Shown here in pieces: positions 8,737 through 18,256 of a stretch of 64,000 bases of DNA. The translations under genes and the position numbers were made by a program. Position 1 is the first letter of the stretch. The number at the start of each line of letters is the position of its first letter. A model generated the notes under the pieces. The model did no database searches. It saw only the letters and a program-made list of their open reading frames with translations, and was not told the DNA's origin. This DNA is from Chloroflexota bacterium (GTDB lineage: Bacteria; Chloroflexota; Limnocylindria; P2-11E), in the NCBI GenBank assembly GCA_005883625.1, contig VBDU01000073.1:42644-106643 (forward strand), written 5' to 3'.

Positions 8737-9896
8737 ACCGTCACCGTCGCCGCGCTCCGGAGCCTCTCGACGACGCCCGGAAGGGTCGCGAGGAACGCCT
8801 CGACGTCCGCCTCCGTCGTGGCACGGCCCACCGTCACGCGGAGCGAGCCTTTCGCGAGCTCGCGATCGCGGCCGAGCGCGAGGATCACGTACGACGGCTC
8901 CGTCTCACCCGATGTGCACGCGGACCCGCTCGAAACCGCGAACCCTTCGAGGTCGAGCGCGACGATCAGGGACTCGCCCTCGACCCCGGCGATGCAGAAA
9001 TTCGCGTTGTTCGGCAGCCGTTCGGTCCGGTGTCCGTTGAGGACGGCATCCGGCACCCCCCCGAGCACGCCGTCGATGATCCGGTCGCGGAGCTTCGCCT
9101 GCCGAGCGGACTCCGTCCCGCGCCGAGCCGCCGCGAGGCGCATGGCCGCTCCGAGTCCGACGATCCCGGCGACGTTCTCGGTCCCGGTGCGCCGGCCCTT
9201 CTCCTGACCGCCCCCCGTCTGCATCGTCGCGACCGGCGTCCCGCGGCGGACGTACAGGGCGCCCACGCCCTTGGGCCCGTAGAACTTGTGCGCGTTGATC
9301 GACACGAGGTCGACGGCGATGCGCCGCACGTCGAAGTCGAGCGCGCCGACGGTCTGCACCGCGTCGGTGTGGAACGGCACGCCGCGCTCGCGGCAGATCG
9401 GTCCGATCTCCCCGATCGGCTCGATCGTGCCGATCTCGTTGTTCGCATGCATGATCGACACGAGGCCGGTGCGCTCGTCGATCTCGCGCGCGACGTCGGC
9501 GGGATCGACGCGGCCCTCGCCGTCGACACCGACCACGCTCACCCGGACATGCGCGTGCCGCTCGAGGTCGTGCGCCGTATCGAGCACCGCGTGGTGCTCG
9601 ATCGCGCTCACGACGAGGCCGTTCTTTTCGTCGCCCCGGCGAGCCTTGAGGGCACCGCGGAGCGCGAGGTTATCCGCCTCGGTGCCACCGCTCGTGAACA
9701 CGATCTCCGCCGGCTCCGCGCCGATCGCGGCGGCGACCTCCACGCGGGCCTGGTCGACGAGAGCGCGAGCGGCGCGACCCTCGGCGTAGATGCTCGAGGG
9801 GTTCCCGTGGCTCTCGCGGAGGACGCGAGCCATCGCCTCCGCGACCTCGGGGTCGACCGGAGTGGTCGCGGCGTGATCGAGATAGACGCGCTTCAC
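8733..9896 (-). CDS. iscS: Cysteine desulfurase (NifS/IscS family)
   Basis: VYLDHAATTPVDPEVAEAM, FTSGGTEADNLALRG, SINAHKFYGPKGVGALYVRRG, AVSSGSACTSGETEPSYV. Confidence 0.95.
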   Translation of the reverse strand: MKRVYLDHAATTPVDPEVAEAMARVLRESHGNPSSIYAEGRAARALVDQARVEVAAAIGAEPAEIVFTSGGTEADNLALRGALKARRGDEKNGLVVSAIEHHAVLDTAHDLERHAHVRVSVVGVDGEGRVDPADVAREIDERTGLVSIMHANNEIGTIEPIGEIGPICRERGVPFHTDAVQTVGALDFDVRRIAVDLVSINAHKFYGPKGVGALYVRRGTPVATMQTGGGQEKGRRTGTENVAGIVGLGAAMRLAAARRGTESARQAKLRDRIIDGVLGGVPDAVLNGHRTERLPNNANFCIAGVEGESLIVALDLEGFAVSSGSACTSGETEPSYVILALGRDRELAKGSLRVTVGRATTEADVEAFLATLPGVVERLRSAATVTV

Positions 9897-9899
9897 GGA

Positions 9900-9908
9900 T
9901 AGAGTCTA
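9900..9908. promoter_or_regulatory. Interlocked divergent -10-like elements (iscS / YcaQ-like gene)
   Basis: TAGAGT (+, 9900-9905, 8 nt to GTG 9914) overlaps TAGACT (-, 9908-9903, 6 nt to GTG 9896). Confidence 0.5.
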
Positions 9909-9913
9909 GGTCG

Positions 9914-11125
9914 GTGAGCGCGCGGGAACGGCCCGTCATCACGCTCCGTACCGCGCGCCGCCTGGCGGTGCGCGCGCAGGGCCTCGACCGCGTTCCGAAG
10001 CGCGCCGACGCGAGCGCGATCCACCGCACGGTACAGCGCATCCGGTGGCTGCAGCTCGACCCGACCAGCGCGGTCGCGCCCAGCCACCTCCTCGTCCTCT
10101 GGAGCCGGCTCGGCCGCTACGACGTCGCGACGCTCGAGCGGGCGATCTGGAAGGAGCATCGCCTCTTCGAGCACCGGGCGTTCATCTATCCGACAGCGGA
10201 CCTGCCGCTCTACCGCCACGGCATGCGCACGTACCTGCACCGCCCGACCCCGTGGACGGCTCGCGCCCGGACGTGGGTCGCCGCCAACCCCGCGCTCCGC
10301 CGCCACGTCATCGACCGCCTCCGGCGGGACGGGCCGCTCCCGACGAGCGCGTTCGAAGACCGGTCGGTGATCGGCTGGCATTCGTCCGGCTGGACGCACG
10401 AGCGCAACCCGAGCCAGATGCTCGAGATCCTTTCCGGCACCGGCCGCGTCCTGGTCGCGGGACGAGCGAAGGGCCAGCGTCTCTGGGACCTCGCCGAGCG
10501 CGTCCTGCCGGCCACGGCGCTCGACACCCGCGCCGAGACCGGTCCTCTCGCCGCGAACGCGGCGGCGGAGGCGCTCCGGGCCCTGGGCATCGCGACGCGC
10601 GACCAGATCCGCGACGTCGTCACGTATTGGATGCGGCGGGATCTCGACGCCACGCTCGCGGCGCTCGTTCAGGCCGGGCGGATCAGCGAGGTCGAGGTCC
10701 GCGGCGAGGACGGACCGCTGCCGGGCCAGTGGTTCATCCGCGTCGCGGACCTGCGCACCGCGCGCGCGGTCGATAGACGGTGGCGCGGACGCACGACGCT
10801 GCTCTCGCCGTTCGACAACCTCATCCGCGACCGGGTGCGGACGCAGGCGCTCTTCGGGATGCGCGTCGTTCTCGAGATCTACACGCCCGAGGCCAAGCGC
10901 CGCTGGGGCTACTTCGTCATGCCCGTGCTGCGCGGCGACGCGCTCGTCGGGCGCGTCGACCCGCGCTTCGATCGAGCGCGCGGCGTGCTCGAGGTCCGCG
11001 CGCTCCACCTCGAGCCGGGCGTGCGTCTCGACCCGGCGTTCCGGCGCGACCTCACCGCCGCGCTGAGGGATCTCGCGCGGTTCCTCGGCGGCACCCTCCG
11101 CACGCCCCTCCCCGCGCCGCGTTAA
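9914..11125 (+). CDS. Winged-helix DNA-binding protein, YcaQ/HTH_42-like DNA glycosylase family
   Basis: RTARRLAVRAQGLD, IRWLQLDPTSAVAPSHLLVLWSRLGRYD, LLSPFDNLIRDRVRTQALFGMRVVLEIYTPEAKRRWGYFVMPVLRGDALVGRVDPRFDR. Confidence 0.85.
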   Translation: MSARERPVITLRTARRLAVRAQGLDRVPKRADASAIHRTVQRIRWLQLDPTSAVAPSHLLVLWSRLGRYDVATLERAIWKEHRLFEHRAFIYPTADLPLYRHGMRTYLHRPTPWTARARTWVAANPALRRHVIDRLRRDGPLPTSAFEDRSVIGWHSSGWTHERNPSQMLEILSGTGRVLVAGRAKGQRLWDLAERVLPATALDTRAETGPLAANAAAEALRALGIATRDQIRDVVTYWMRRDLDATLAALVQAGRISEVEVRGEDGPLPGQWFIRVADLRTARAVDRRWRGRTTLLSPFDNLIRDRVRTQALFGMRVVLEIYTPEAKRRWGYFVMPVLRGDALVGRVDPRFDRARGVLEVRALHLEPGVRLDPAFRRDLTAALRDLARFLGGTLRTPLPAPR

Positions 11126-11994
11126 CCGGCGAGCTCCTCCCACACCGCGAGCGAGAGCTGCGCGAGCGCGCGGTCGTCGTCGACGTTGTCGCGCACGAGC
11201 TCTCGGGCGAAGATCGCGACCGCGTACGCGCCGTTCGGCGCGTACACCACGCCGACGTCGTTGCGGACCCGGCGGTACGACCCGGTCTTGTGCGCGACGA
11301 CGGTGCCCTTCGGCAACAGGCCGGGGAGGCGCGTCCCGCTCTGGATGCGCTCCATGAGCGCGAGGATGGCGTCGCACGACGGCGGATCGAGGATCTCCTT
11401 GCGCGCGAGCAGCTCGAGCAGGCGGCACATGTCGCGCGGCGAGCTGCGATCGGCCTGCGCCGGGATCACCGAGCGCCCGCCGGTGCCGTGGGACGCGCGG
11501 AGCTTCGCGCGCAGCTCGTCGTACCCGCCTGGCTTGGAGTGGTCCATGTCGACGAGCTCCATGAGCATCTCGCGAATCCCGAAAGGGATGCGGATGCTGC
11601 GCAAGCCGTAGCGGCCCATCGCGGCCTCGACGCGTCCCTTCCCGACACGCTCGAGCAGCAGGTCGGTCGCGGTGTTGTCGCTCACCGACATCATGAGGAC
11701 CGCGAGGTCGCGCACCGTCGGGTCAAGCCCGGCGTCGAGGTACTGCAGGACGCCGGACCCGGCGACGCGAGTGCCCGCGTCGTAGCGCACCCGCTCGGTG
11801 AGATCGAGCCGTCCCGCGAGCGATTCCTCGTACATCGTCACGAGGAGCGGCAGCTTGATGACCGAGGCCGTCGGGAACAGCTCGTCCTCGCGGACCCCGA
11901 TGTGTCTCCTGGTCGTCAGGTGCGTCGCCGAGACGCCGACGATGCCGATGTCGCGAGCGAGCGAGTCGAGCCGCCGCGCGGACGCGTCGATCAG
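11122..11994 (-). CDS. Class A beta-lactamase-like serine hydrolase
   Basis: SVIK (SxxK), VSDN (SDN) and HKTG (KTG) motifs in order; no obvious signal peptide. No ATG/GTG/TTG between the SxxK motif and the aspS overlap; CTG overlapping the aspS TGA is the nearest candidate start. Confidence 0.75.
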   Translation of the reverse strand: MIDASARRLDSLARDIGIVGVSATHLTTRRHIGVREDELFPTASVIKLPLLVTMYEESLAGRLDLTERVRYDAGTRVAGSGVLQYLDAGLDPTVRDLAVLMMSVSDNTATDLLLERVGKGRVEAAMGRYGLRSIRIPFGIREMLMELVDMDHSKPGGYDELRAKLRASHGTGGRSVIPAQADRSSPRDMCRLLELLARKEILDPPSCDAILALMERIQSGTRLPGLLPKGTVVAHKTGSYRRVRNDVGVVYAPNGAYAVAIFARELVRDNVDDDRALAQLSLAVWEELAG

Positions 11995-13769
11995 GCGCGC
12001 TTCTCCGGCTGCGCGACCACGCGCAGGCCGAGCTCGTCGAGCAGCTTCGCGTCGACGGCCGCCGGCGCATCGAGGAGCGGGTCGTATCCGGTCTGCGTCT
12101 TGGGGAACGACTGCACCTCGCGGATGTTCTCGGTGCCCGCGAGGGTCATGCAGAGCCGGTCGACCCCCGCCCCGACGCCGCCGCTCGGCGGCGCGCCGTA
12201 CTCGAGCGCGTCGAGCAGCGCGCCGAAGCGCGTCGCGGCGTCCTCCTTCGAGACCCCGAGCTGCGCGAAGACGCGCTCCTGGACGGCGCGCTGATAGATA
12301 CGGACGCTCCCGCCAAAGATCTCCTTCCCGTCGATCACGAAGTCGTACTGCTTCGACTTCGCCTTCTCCGGATCGGTATCCAGGAGCGCGATGTCCTGCT
12401 CCGTCAAGGGTGCGCAGAACGGGTTGTGCGAGAACGTCCACCCGCCCTCGGGGGTGCGCTCGACGAGCGGGAAGTCCGTGATCCAGAGGGCGTAGTGCTT
12501 GGCCGTGTCGGCAAGCCCGAGCTCCGGGCCGAGCCGCTCGCGAACGACGCCGAGGGACACGCTCGCCGTGTGGTACGTGTCGGCCACCGCGAGTGCGAGA
12601 TCACCGTCCCCGGCTTTCGTGGCGGCGCGGATCGCGGCGATCTCGCCAGGGGTGAAGAACTTCGCGACCGGCGAGCGCACCTCGGTGCCCGCGAACGCGA
12701 ACGAGACCAATCCCTTCGCTCCTTTCGTCTTTGCGAGAGCCTGCCAGCCGTCGATGTCCTTCCGCGTCGCGTCCGCCTTGCCGGGTACGACGAGGCCGCG
12801 CACGGCGCCCCCTGAATCGATGACCGAACGGAAGGCGTTGAAGCCCGTGCTCCGGAGCGCGTCGGTGAGGTCGACGAGCTCGATCGCGAAGCGCAGGTCG
12901 GGCCGGTCGATCCCAAAGCGGCGGATCGCCTCTTCGTAGGTCATCCGCGGCACCGGCGTTTTCGCCAGCGGCTTGCGCGCGAACATCCGGAAGATCTCGG
13001 TGTAGAGACCCTCGAGCGTCGCCATGACGTCTTCCCGATCGACGAAGCTCATCTCGAGGTCGAGCTGCGTGTGCTCGTACACGCGGTCGGCGCGCGGGTC
13101 CTCGTCGCGGTAGCAATGGGCGATCTGGAAGTACTTGTCGAGGCCGCCGACCATCAGGATCTGCTTGTATTGCTGCGGGGACTGCGGCAGCGCCCAGAAC
13201 CTCCCGGGGTAGTAGCGGGACGGCACGATGAAGTCGCGCGCGCCGGTCGGGTCGGAGCGGATCAGCGTTGGCGTCTCGATCTCCCAGAAGCCGCGCTCGA
13301 TGAGATGTCGGCGGATGTACGCGACGACCTCGTGGCGCAGGCGCATGAGGTCCTTCGACCGCTCCCGCCGCAGATCGACGTAGCGGTATTTCCAGCGGAG
13401 GTTCTCGTCGACCTCGGTCTCCTCGTTCACGTAGAACGGCGGCGTCTTCGATGCGTTGAGGACCGTCACCTCCGTCGCGACGACCTCGACCTCGCCCGTG
13501 GCCAGCCTCGGATTCTTCGTCCCTTCGGGCCGCGCCCGCACCGTCCCGCGGACCCGCAGCACCCACTCGTTGCGGGCGTCGCCGAGAGCTGCGTGCGCCG
13601 CGGCGTTCTCTTTTTCGTGCGCGACGACCTGCGTCAGGCCATAGCGGTCGCGCAGGTCGATGAACGTGAGCTGGCCATGATCGCGCCGCCGGTGGACCCA
13701 GCCGCAAAGCGTGACCTCCTTGCCCGCGAGCGACGCGCTCGCCTCCCCGCAGGTGTGCGTGCGCAGCAT
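11991..13769 (-). CDS. aspS: Aspartyl-tRNA(Asn) synthetase
   Basis: MLRTHTCGEASASLAGKEVTLCGWVHRRRDHGQLTFIDLRDRYG, FWEIETPTLIRSDPTGARDFIVPSR, LPQSPQQYKQILMVGGLDKYFQIAHCYRDEDPRADR. Confidence 0.95.
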   Translation of the reverse strand: MLRTHTCGEASASLAGKEVTLCGWVHRRRDHGQLTFIDLRDRYGLTQVVAHEKENAAAHAALGDARNEWVLRVRGTVRARPEGTKNPRLATGEVEVVATEVTVLNASKTPPFYVNEETEVDENLRWKYRYVDLRRERSKDLMRLRHEVVAYIRRHLIERGFWEIETPTLIRSDPTGARDFIVPSRYYPGRFWALPQSPQQYKQILMVGGLDKYFQIAHCYRDEDPRADRVYEHTQLDLEMSFVDREDVMATLEGLYTEIFRMFARKPLAKTPVPRMTYEEAIRRFGIDRPDLRFAIELVDLTDALRSTGFNAFRSVIDSGGAVRGLVVPGKADATRKDIDGWQALAKTKGAKGLVSFAFAGTEVRSPVAKFFTPGEIAAIRAATKAGDGDLALAVADTYHTASVSLGVVRERLGPELGLADTAKHYALWITDFPLVERTPEGGWTFSHNPFCAPLTEQDIALLDTDPEKAKSKQYDFVIDGKEIFGGSVRIYQRAVQERVFAQLGVSKEDAATRFGALLDALEYGAPPSGGVGAGVDRLCMTLAGTENIREVQSFPKTQTGYDPLLDAPAAVDAKLLDELGLRVVAQPEKRA

Positions 13770-15146
13770 CTATTCCTTCTCACCGTCTCCCAGGTACGGG
13801 CCCTCGCCGGCCGCGCCGGGCTCGTGCTCGTCCGGGTTCGGGCCGGACTCCAGGCGCGGCTTGGGGCGCTTGGGCACGTGGCGGCCGACCTCGACCACGA
13901 CCGCGGCGAGCCGCGTGACGCGCTGCACCTTCTTGGCGAGGTCGCGCACGATCACGTTCCCCCCGCGCGCCTCGGGCGTGCCTCGGATGACCGCGACCTT
14001 CGCGCCGTGCTTCACCGCGCTCTCGAGCTGGCGCTCGAGCGAGCGAGTCGAGTAATCGATCGCCACGCTGAAGCCCGCCTCGCGGAGTGGCCCCGCGAGC
14101 TGAAGGCGGTCGGCGCCGTCGTCGGACTGCGCCGAGAGGACGTAGACGTCCGCGCGAGGCTCCTCGGCCACGGCCACCCCCTGCTCCTTGAGCGCGTAGT
14201 ACAGGACATCGACCCCGCCCGCGATACCCACCCCGGCCGTGTCCGGGCCGCCCATCGTCCGCACGAGCCCGTCATAGCGGCCGCCCCCGGCGACGGCGAT
14301 CTCGCCCGCCTTCGTGAACGCCGGGTTCGTGAGGTGGCACTCGAAGACCGTGCGGGTGTAGTAGTCGAACCCTCGGGCGAGGCGCTCGTCGACCTCGTAG
14401 GCCACACCGAGCCGGTCGAGCCCGTCGACGACCGCGGCGAAATGCGTCTTGTCCGCGTCGCTCACGAGATCCCGGAGCTTCGGCGCTCCCTGCGCGATCT
14501 TGCGGTCGTTCGGGTTCTTGCAGTCGAAGATCCGCAGCACGTTCGAGTCGAGCCGCGCCTTGCAGTCGTCGTCGAGCTCCGCGCGGTACCGCTCGAAGTA
14601 TTCCTTGAGAGCCTGGCGGATCTTCGGCTGGGCGGCGGTCTCGCCGACCGTGTTCACCTTGAGCGTGTACTCGGTGAGCCCGACCTCGGCGAGCAGGGCC
14701 GCGGTGAACTCGATCTGCTCGAGGTCCGCCCCCGGCTCGGCCGCGCCGTAGCATTCGAGGCCCCATTGCCAGAACTGCCGATAGCGCAGGAGCTGCGGCC
14801 GCTGCCCGCGGAACATCGGCTCGAAGTAGAAGAAGCGCTGGGGCTGCGGGGAGCGGTGCAGCCCGTGCTCGAGGTAGGCGCGCGTGACGGCGGCCGTGCC
14901 CTCCGGCCGCAGCACGAGCCCCCCGGCACCGTGCAGCGACACCTCGAGCATCTCCTTGGTGGCGACGTCGCTCGTCTCGCCGACGGCCCGCAGGAACACC
15001 TGCGCGTCCTCGACGATCGGCGTGCCCAGTCGCGGGTAACCGTACCGGAGAGCACGCGCCTGTATGACGGCCTGGAGAGCGTCGAAGGCGGCCGCCTCCG
15101 CGGGAAGCAGGTCCCGCATCCCGCGCGGGGCCTGGTAGGTGGGCAT
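13770..15146 (-). CDS. hisS: Histidyl-tRNA synthetase
   Basis: MPTYQAPRGMRDLLPAEAAAF, RPEGTAAVTRAYLEHGL, FYFEPMFRGQRPQLLRYRQFWQWGLECYGA; start reassigned to 15146. Confidence 0.95.
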   Translation of the reverse strand: MPTYQAPRGMRDLLPAEAAAFDALQAVIQARALRYGYPRLGTPIVEDAQVFLRAVGETSDVATKEMLEVSLHGAGGLVLRPEGTAAVTRAYLEHGLHRSPQPQRFFYFEPMFRGQRPQLLRYRQFWQWGLECYGAAEPGADLEQIEFTAALLAEVGLTEYTLKVNTVGETAAQPKIRQALKEYFERYRAELDDDCKARLDSNVLRIFDCKNPNDRKIAQGAPKLRDLVSDADKTHFAAVVDGLDRLGVAYEVDERLARGFDYYTRTVFECHLTNPAFTKAGEIAVAGGGRYDGLVRTMGGPDTAGVGIAGGVDVLYYALKEQGVAVAEEPRADVYVLSAQSDDGADRLQLAGPLREAGFSVAIDYSTRSLERQLESAVKHGAKVAVIRGTPEARGGNVIVRDLAKKVQRVTRLAAVVVEVGRHVPKRPKPRLESGPNPDEHEPGAAGEGPYLGDGEKE

Positions 15147-15167
15147 GGGACGCTGACGATAGCGTCG

Positions 15168-15197
15168 GGGGTCCGAGGGGGCAGCGCCCCCTCGATC
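15168..15197. repeat. G/C-rich palindromic border element
   Basis: GGTCCGAGGGGGCAGCGCCCCCTCGATCA. Confidence 0.8.
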
Positions 15198-15214
15198 ACC
15201 GCTATCGTCATCGC

Positions 15215-15763
15215 ATGAACCGTCGCTCGTTCCTCGCGACCCTTGCGACGTCCTGCGTGGCCGTCGCCTGCGGCGGGAGCGCGGCGCCGACAGGAGGTAC
15301 CGCCACGAAGTCACCGAGTCCGAGCCCCACACCCGGCCCCGCCGCGAACAAGGCGACCGTCGAGCTCGCGAAGGGCGGCTCGTTCACGTTCACGCTGCGG
15401 CCCGACAAGGCGCCGCAGACCGTCGCGCGCTTCGCGCAGAAGTCGCGCGCCAGCTTCTACGACAACCTCACGTTCCATCGGGTCGAAGACTGGGTCGTCC
15501 AGGGCGGCGACCCGCTCGGCAACGGGACCGGGGGCGGCAAGGTGCCCTCGGAGTACAACGACCTGCCGTTCGTCCTCGGCGCCGTCGGGATCGCGCGCGG
15601 TCAGGACCCCGCGATCAACAACGATTCGCAGTGGTTCGTCGTGAAGAAGGACTCGTCGTTCTTGAACAACCAGTACACGAACTTCGGGCTCGTGACCGCC
15701 GGGATGGACGTGATCATGGGCATCAAGATCGGCGACCGCATCAAGTCGATCAAGATCGAGTGA
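15215..15763 (+). CDS. Peptidyl-prolyl cis-trans isomerase, cyclophilin-type lipoprotein
   Basis: CVAVACGGS lipobox-like signal; LTFHRVEDWVVQGGDPLGNGTGGGKVPSEYNDLPFVLGAVGIAR. Confidence 0.9.
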   Translation: MNRRSFLATLATSCVAVACGGSAAPTGGTATKSPSPSPTPGPAANKATVELAKGGSFTFTLRPDKAPQTVARFAQKSRASFYDNLTFHRVEDWVVQGGDPLGNGTGGGKVPSEYNDLPFVLGAVGIARGQDPAINNDSQWFVVKKDSSFLNNQYTNFGLVTAGMDVIMGIKIGDRIKSIKIE

Positions 15764-16536
15764 CCGAGGGCGGCCCGCCGCTGACGACGCGCGGCTCGCT
15801 CGCCATCGTCGGCGCGTTCGCCTCGTTCGTCGCGCTCGCGCTGCCGCTCGACCGCGCGACCACTCCCGAGCAGCAGCTGCTCCTCTCGTTCGCGGCATGG
15901 ACCTTCCTCGCGATCGCGCTCGCGCTTCAGCCGGCCGCGATCCGCGCGCAGGTCCTCGCCCTCGTCGCGCTCGCCACCGTGCTCGAGTGCGTCGGCTCGC
16001 TCCTCTGGGGCGCGTACGCGTACCGCCTCGGCAACCTTCCGCTCTACGTCCCTGCGGGCCATGGCCTCTTCTACCTGTCCGCGCTCCGCGCGGCGTCGCT
16101 GCCGTTCCTCGCGCGCCACTCGCGCGTGGTCGTCGTGACGGTGACCATGGGCGCGACGGCCTGGATGCTTCGCGGGCTCGTCGCCGGGCCGCTGCCCGAC
16201 CTGCTCGGCTTCGTCACCTGGGCGATCTTCGTCCGCTTCATCGTCCGCGGCCGTTACCCGCTGCTCTACGCCGTGAGCTTTGCCATGACGACCGCCCTCG
16301 AGCTCTACGGCACCGCGCTCGGCATCTGGCGCTGGGCGCCGGTCCTGCCCGGGCTCATGCTCCCCGCCGGCAACCCGCCCACCGGCATCGGCGCGGGCTA
16401 CGCGGCGATGGACGCGCTCACGCGACGGCTCGTCGCACGCGCGCGAGCGGCACGGCGCGCGCCGACGACCGCAGATACAGCGGATGGCGTGGCGCGCCCG
16501 CTCGCGTCACTCCAAGACAGCGCAGCCGTCGACTGA
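15760..16536 (+). CDS. Polytopic membrane protein of unknown function
   Basis: GTG at 15760 overlaps the TGA of the upstream gene; multiple TM segments; 3' end overlaps the opposite-strand DUF1643 gene by 119 bp. Confidence 0.6.
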   Translation: MTEGGPPLTTRGSLAIVGAFASFVALALPLDRATTPEQQLLLSFAAWTFLAIALALQPAAIRAQVLALVALATVLECVGSLLWGAYAYRLGNLPLYVPAGHGLFYLSALRAASLPFLARHSRVVVVTVTMGATAWMLRGLVAGPLPDLLGFVTWAIFVRFIVRGRYPLLYAVSFAMTTALELYGTALGIWRWAPVLPGLMLPAGNPPTGIGAGYAAMDALTRRLVARARAARRAPTTADTADGVARPLASLQDSAAVD

Positions 16537-16906
16537 GGCGGCGCGCGAGCTCAGTGCCCCGCGAGCCGACCGCGGGATCAGCGCCCCAGGCGGCGACGAC
16601 CAGCGACGCGCGGCCCGCGGCCCGCGCCAGGTGCGCGACGTTCTCCGGACCGACGGGGTCGCGCGTGTACCGCAGGCGGCGGGGGTCCGTCGCACGGAGC
16701 GCGAACAGGTTCACGACCTCGATCCCGCCGTAGCCCCAGCGCCGGGCGAAGCCGATGCAGCGGCGGATCGTCGGGTCGTCGCGCCGCGCGTCGGCCGTCG
16801 AGGGATTGAGCATCACGAACGCGACGACCGGCAGGGAGCGCTCCCAGCGCCGCCAGAGCCGATAGCGGTACCGACCATCGCGGCTGAAGACCGCGCCCCC
16901 GGTCAC
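16418..16906 (-). CDS. DUF1643-like protein
   Basis: VTGGAVFSRDGRYRYRLWRRWERSLPVVAFVMLNPSTADARRDDPTIRRCIGFARRWGYGGIEVVNLFALRATDP...GAPRHPLYL. Confidence 0.85.
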   Translation of the reverse strand: MTGGAVFSRDGRYRYRLWRRWERSLPVVAFVMLNPSTADARRDDPTIRRCIGFARRWGYGGIEVVNLFALRATDPRRLRYTRDPVGPENVAHLARAAGRASLVVAAWGADPAVGSRGTELARRLSRRLRCLGVTRAGAPRHPLYLRSSARAVPLARVRRAVA

Positions 16907-18246
16907 GCGAGGAAGCCTCGCGCGATCTGCACCCAGAGCTCGGTCGAGAGGCGCAGCGACTCCTGGTCGACGTGCTCGTCGTTGCCGTGGAACATGCTGA
17001 AGAGCTTGTCGAACGGGATTCGTTCGCTCATGAGCCCGAACCCGTACCCGACCACCCCCTCCGGCCGTAGGAAGCGCGCGTCGGTCGCCGCCGGGAAGAT
17101 GTAGGGGACGAGCCGCGCGTCCGGCACGAGCTTCGCGGAGACCTGGGCGATGACCTCGTAGAGCGGCGTGTTCGTCGGCGAGACGGTCGCCGCGCGGTCG
17201 ATCTCGCGGACGATCTCGCACTCGCGCCAGAGGTCTCCGATCGCGTGCGCGAGCATCCGGTGCACGTCGTCCCGCGACTCTCCGGGCAGCTTGCGGATGT
17301 CCACCTGGATCTCCGCGGTGTCCGCGATGACGTTGATCTTCACGCCGCCGTGCAGCACCGTAGGCGCGATCGTCGTGTGGGTACAGCCGTGGATGAAGCG
17401 CGCGATCCCGACCGGCAGCGTCGGAAGCACACGCTCGAGCACGCGCGCGCTCGTGAGTGCGCGCCGCGCCGGCCAGGAGAGCCCGGCGCCCTCCACGAAG
17501 AGTCGCCACACCTCGTGGATCCGCGCCGGGGGCCGGAAGATCGCAAGCCGGTGGACGATCTCTGCCGCCTTGACGACGGCGTTGTCCGTGCCGTAGGGCA
17601 TCGACGCGTGCGCTGGCGAGCCCTTCACGCGAAGCAGGAGCCCCGCGCCGCCCTTCTCCGCGACCATGATCGGCAGTCGCGGCCCGCCGCGACCGAACGG
17701 CAGGCGCGCGCCGCCCATCTCCGTGATCACGTAGTCGGTCTTGATCGCGTCCGGCTCGTGCGCGACGAGCCACTCCACGCCGTACACGCCGGCCGCCTCC
17801 TCGTCGGCGACCGCGGCGTACACGAGCGTCCCGCGCGGCCGGAAACCGCTCGCCAGCAGCCGTCGCAGCGCGACGGCCATGGAAGCGGTGAGATTCAGCA
17901 TGTCCACGGCGCCGCGTCCCCAGACGACGCCGTCCTCGAGCGTCGCCGCGAACGGATCGTGCGTCCACCCGTCCGGGTTCACCGGCACCACGTCGGTATG
18001 TCCCATGAGGAGCAGGCTCGGCGCCTTCGGGTCGCTCCCCTCGAGCCGCACGACCAGGCTTTCGCGGCCGGGCAGCGCGGCGAACCGGCGCAGCGTGACG
18101 CCCGGCGCGTGGAGGTAGTCCTCGAGAAGATCCGCGCTGCGGGACTCGTGGCCGGACTCGGGCGTCCCGTCGTTCACGCATTCGTTGCGGATGAGCCGCT
18201 GGAGAAGGTCGGTGACCTCGGCGGTGGGATCGGCGGCCACCATCAC
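16903..18246 (-). CDS. M20/M25/M40 family metallopeptidase
   Basis: LLLMGHTDVVPVNPDGWTHDPF, VWGRGAVDMLNLTAS, AVADEEAAGVYGVEWLV. Confidence 0.9.
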   Translation of the reverse strand: MMVAADPTAEVTDLLQRLIRNECVNDGTPESGHESRSADLLEDYLHAPGVTLRRFAALPGRESLVVRLEGSDPKAPSLLLMGHTDVVPVNPDGWTHDPFAATLEDGVVWGRGAVDMLNLTASMAVALRRLLASGFRPRGTLVYAAVADEEAAGVYGVEWLVAHEPDAIKTDYVITEMGGARLPFGRGGPRLPIMVAEKGGAGLLLRVKGSPAHASMPYGTDNAVVKAAEIVHRLAIFRPPARIHEVWRLFVEGAGLSWPARRALTSARVLERVLPTLPVGIARFIHGCTHTTIAPTVLHGGVKINVIADTAEIQVDIRKLPGESRDDVHRMLAHAIGDLWRECEIVREIDRAATVSPTNTPLYEVIAQVSAKLVPDARLVPYIFPAATDARFLRPEGVVGYGFGLMSERIPFDKLFSMFHGNDEHVDQESLRLSTELWVQIARGFLA

Positions 18247-18256
18247 GCGGCCGCGG

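Noticed and set aside
11122-11994. Acquired antibiotic-resistance gene
   Set aside because: Embedded and coupled to aspS with native composition, no mobile element, no signal peptide; resistance role unsupported.
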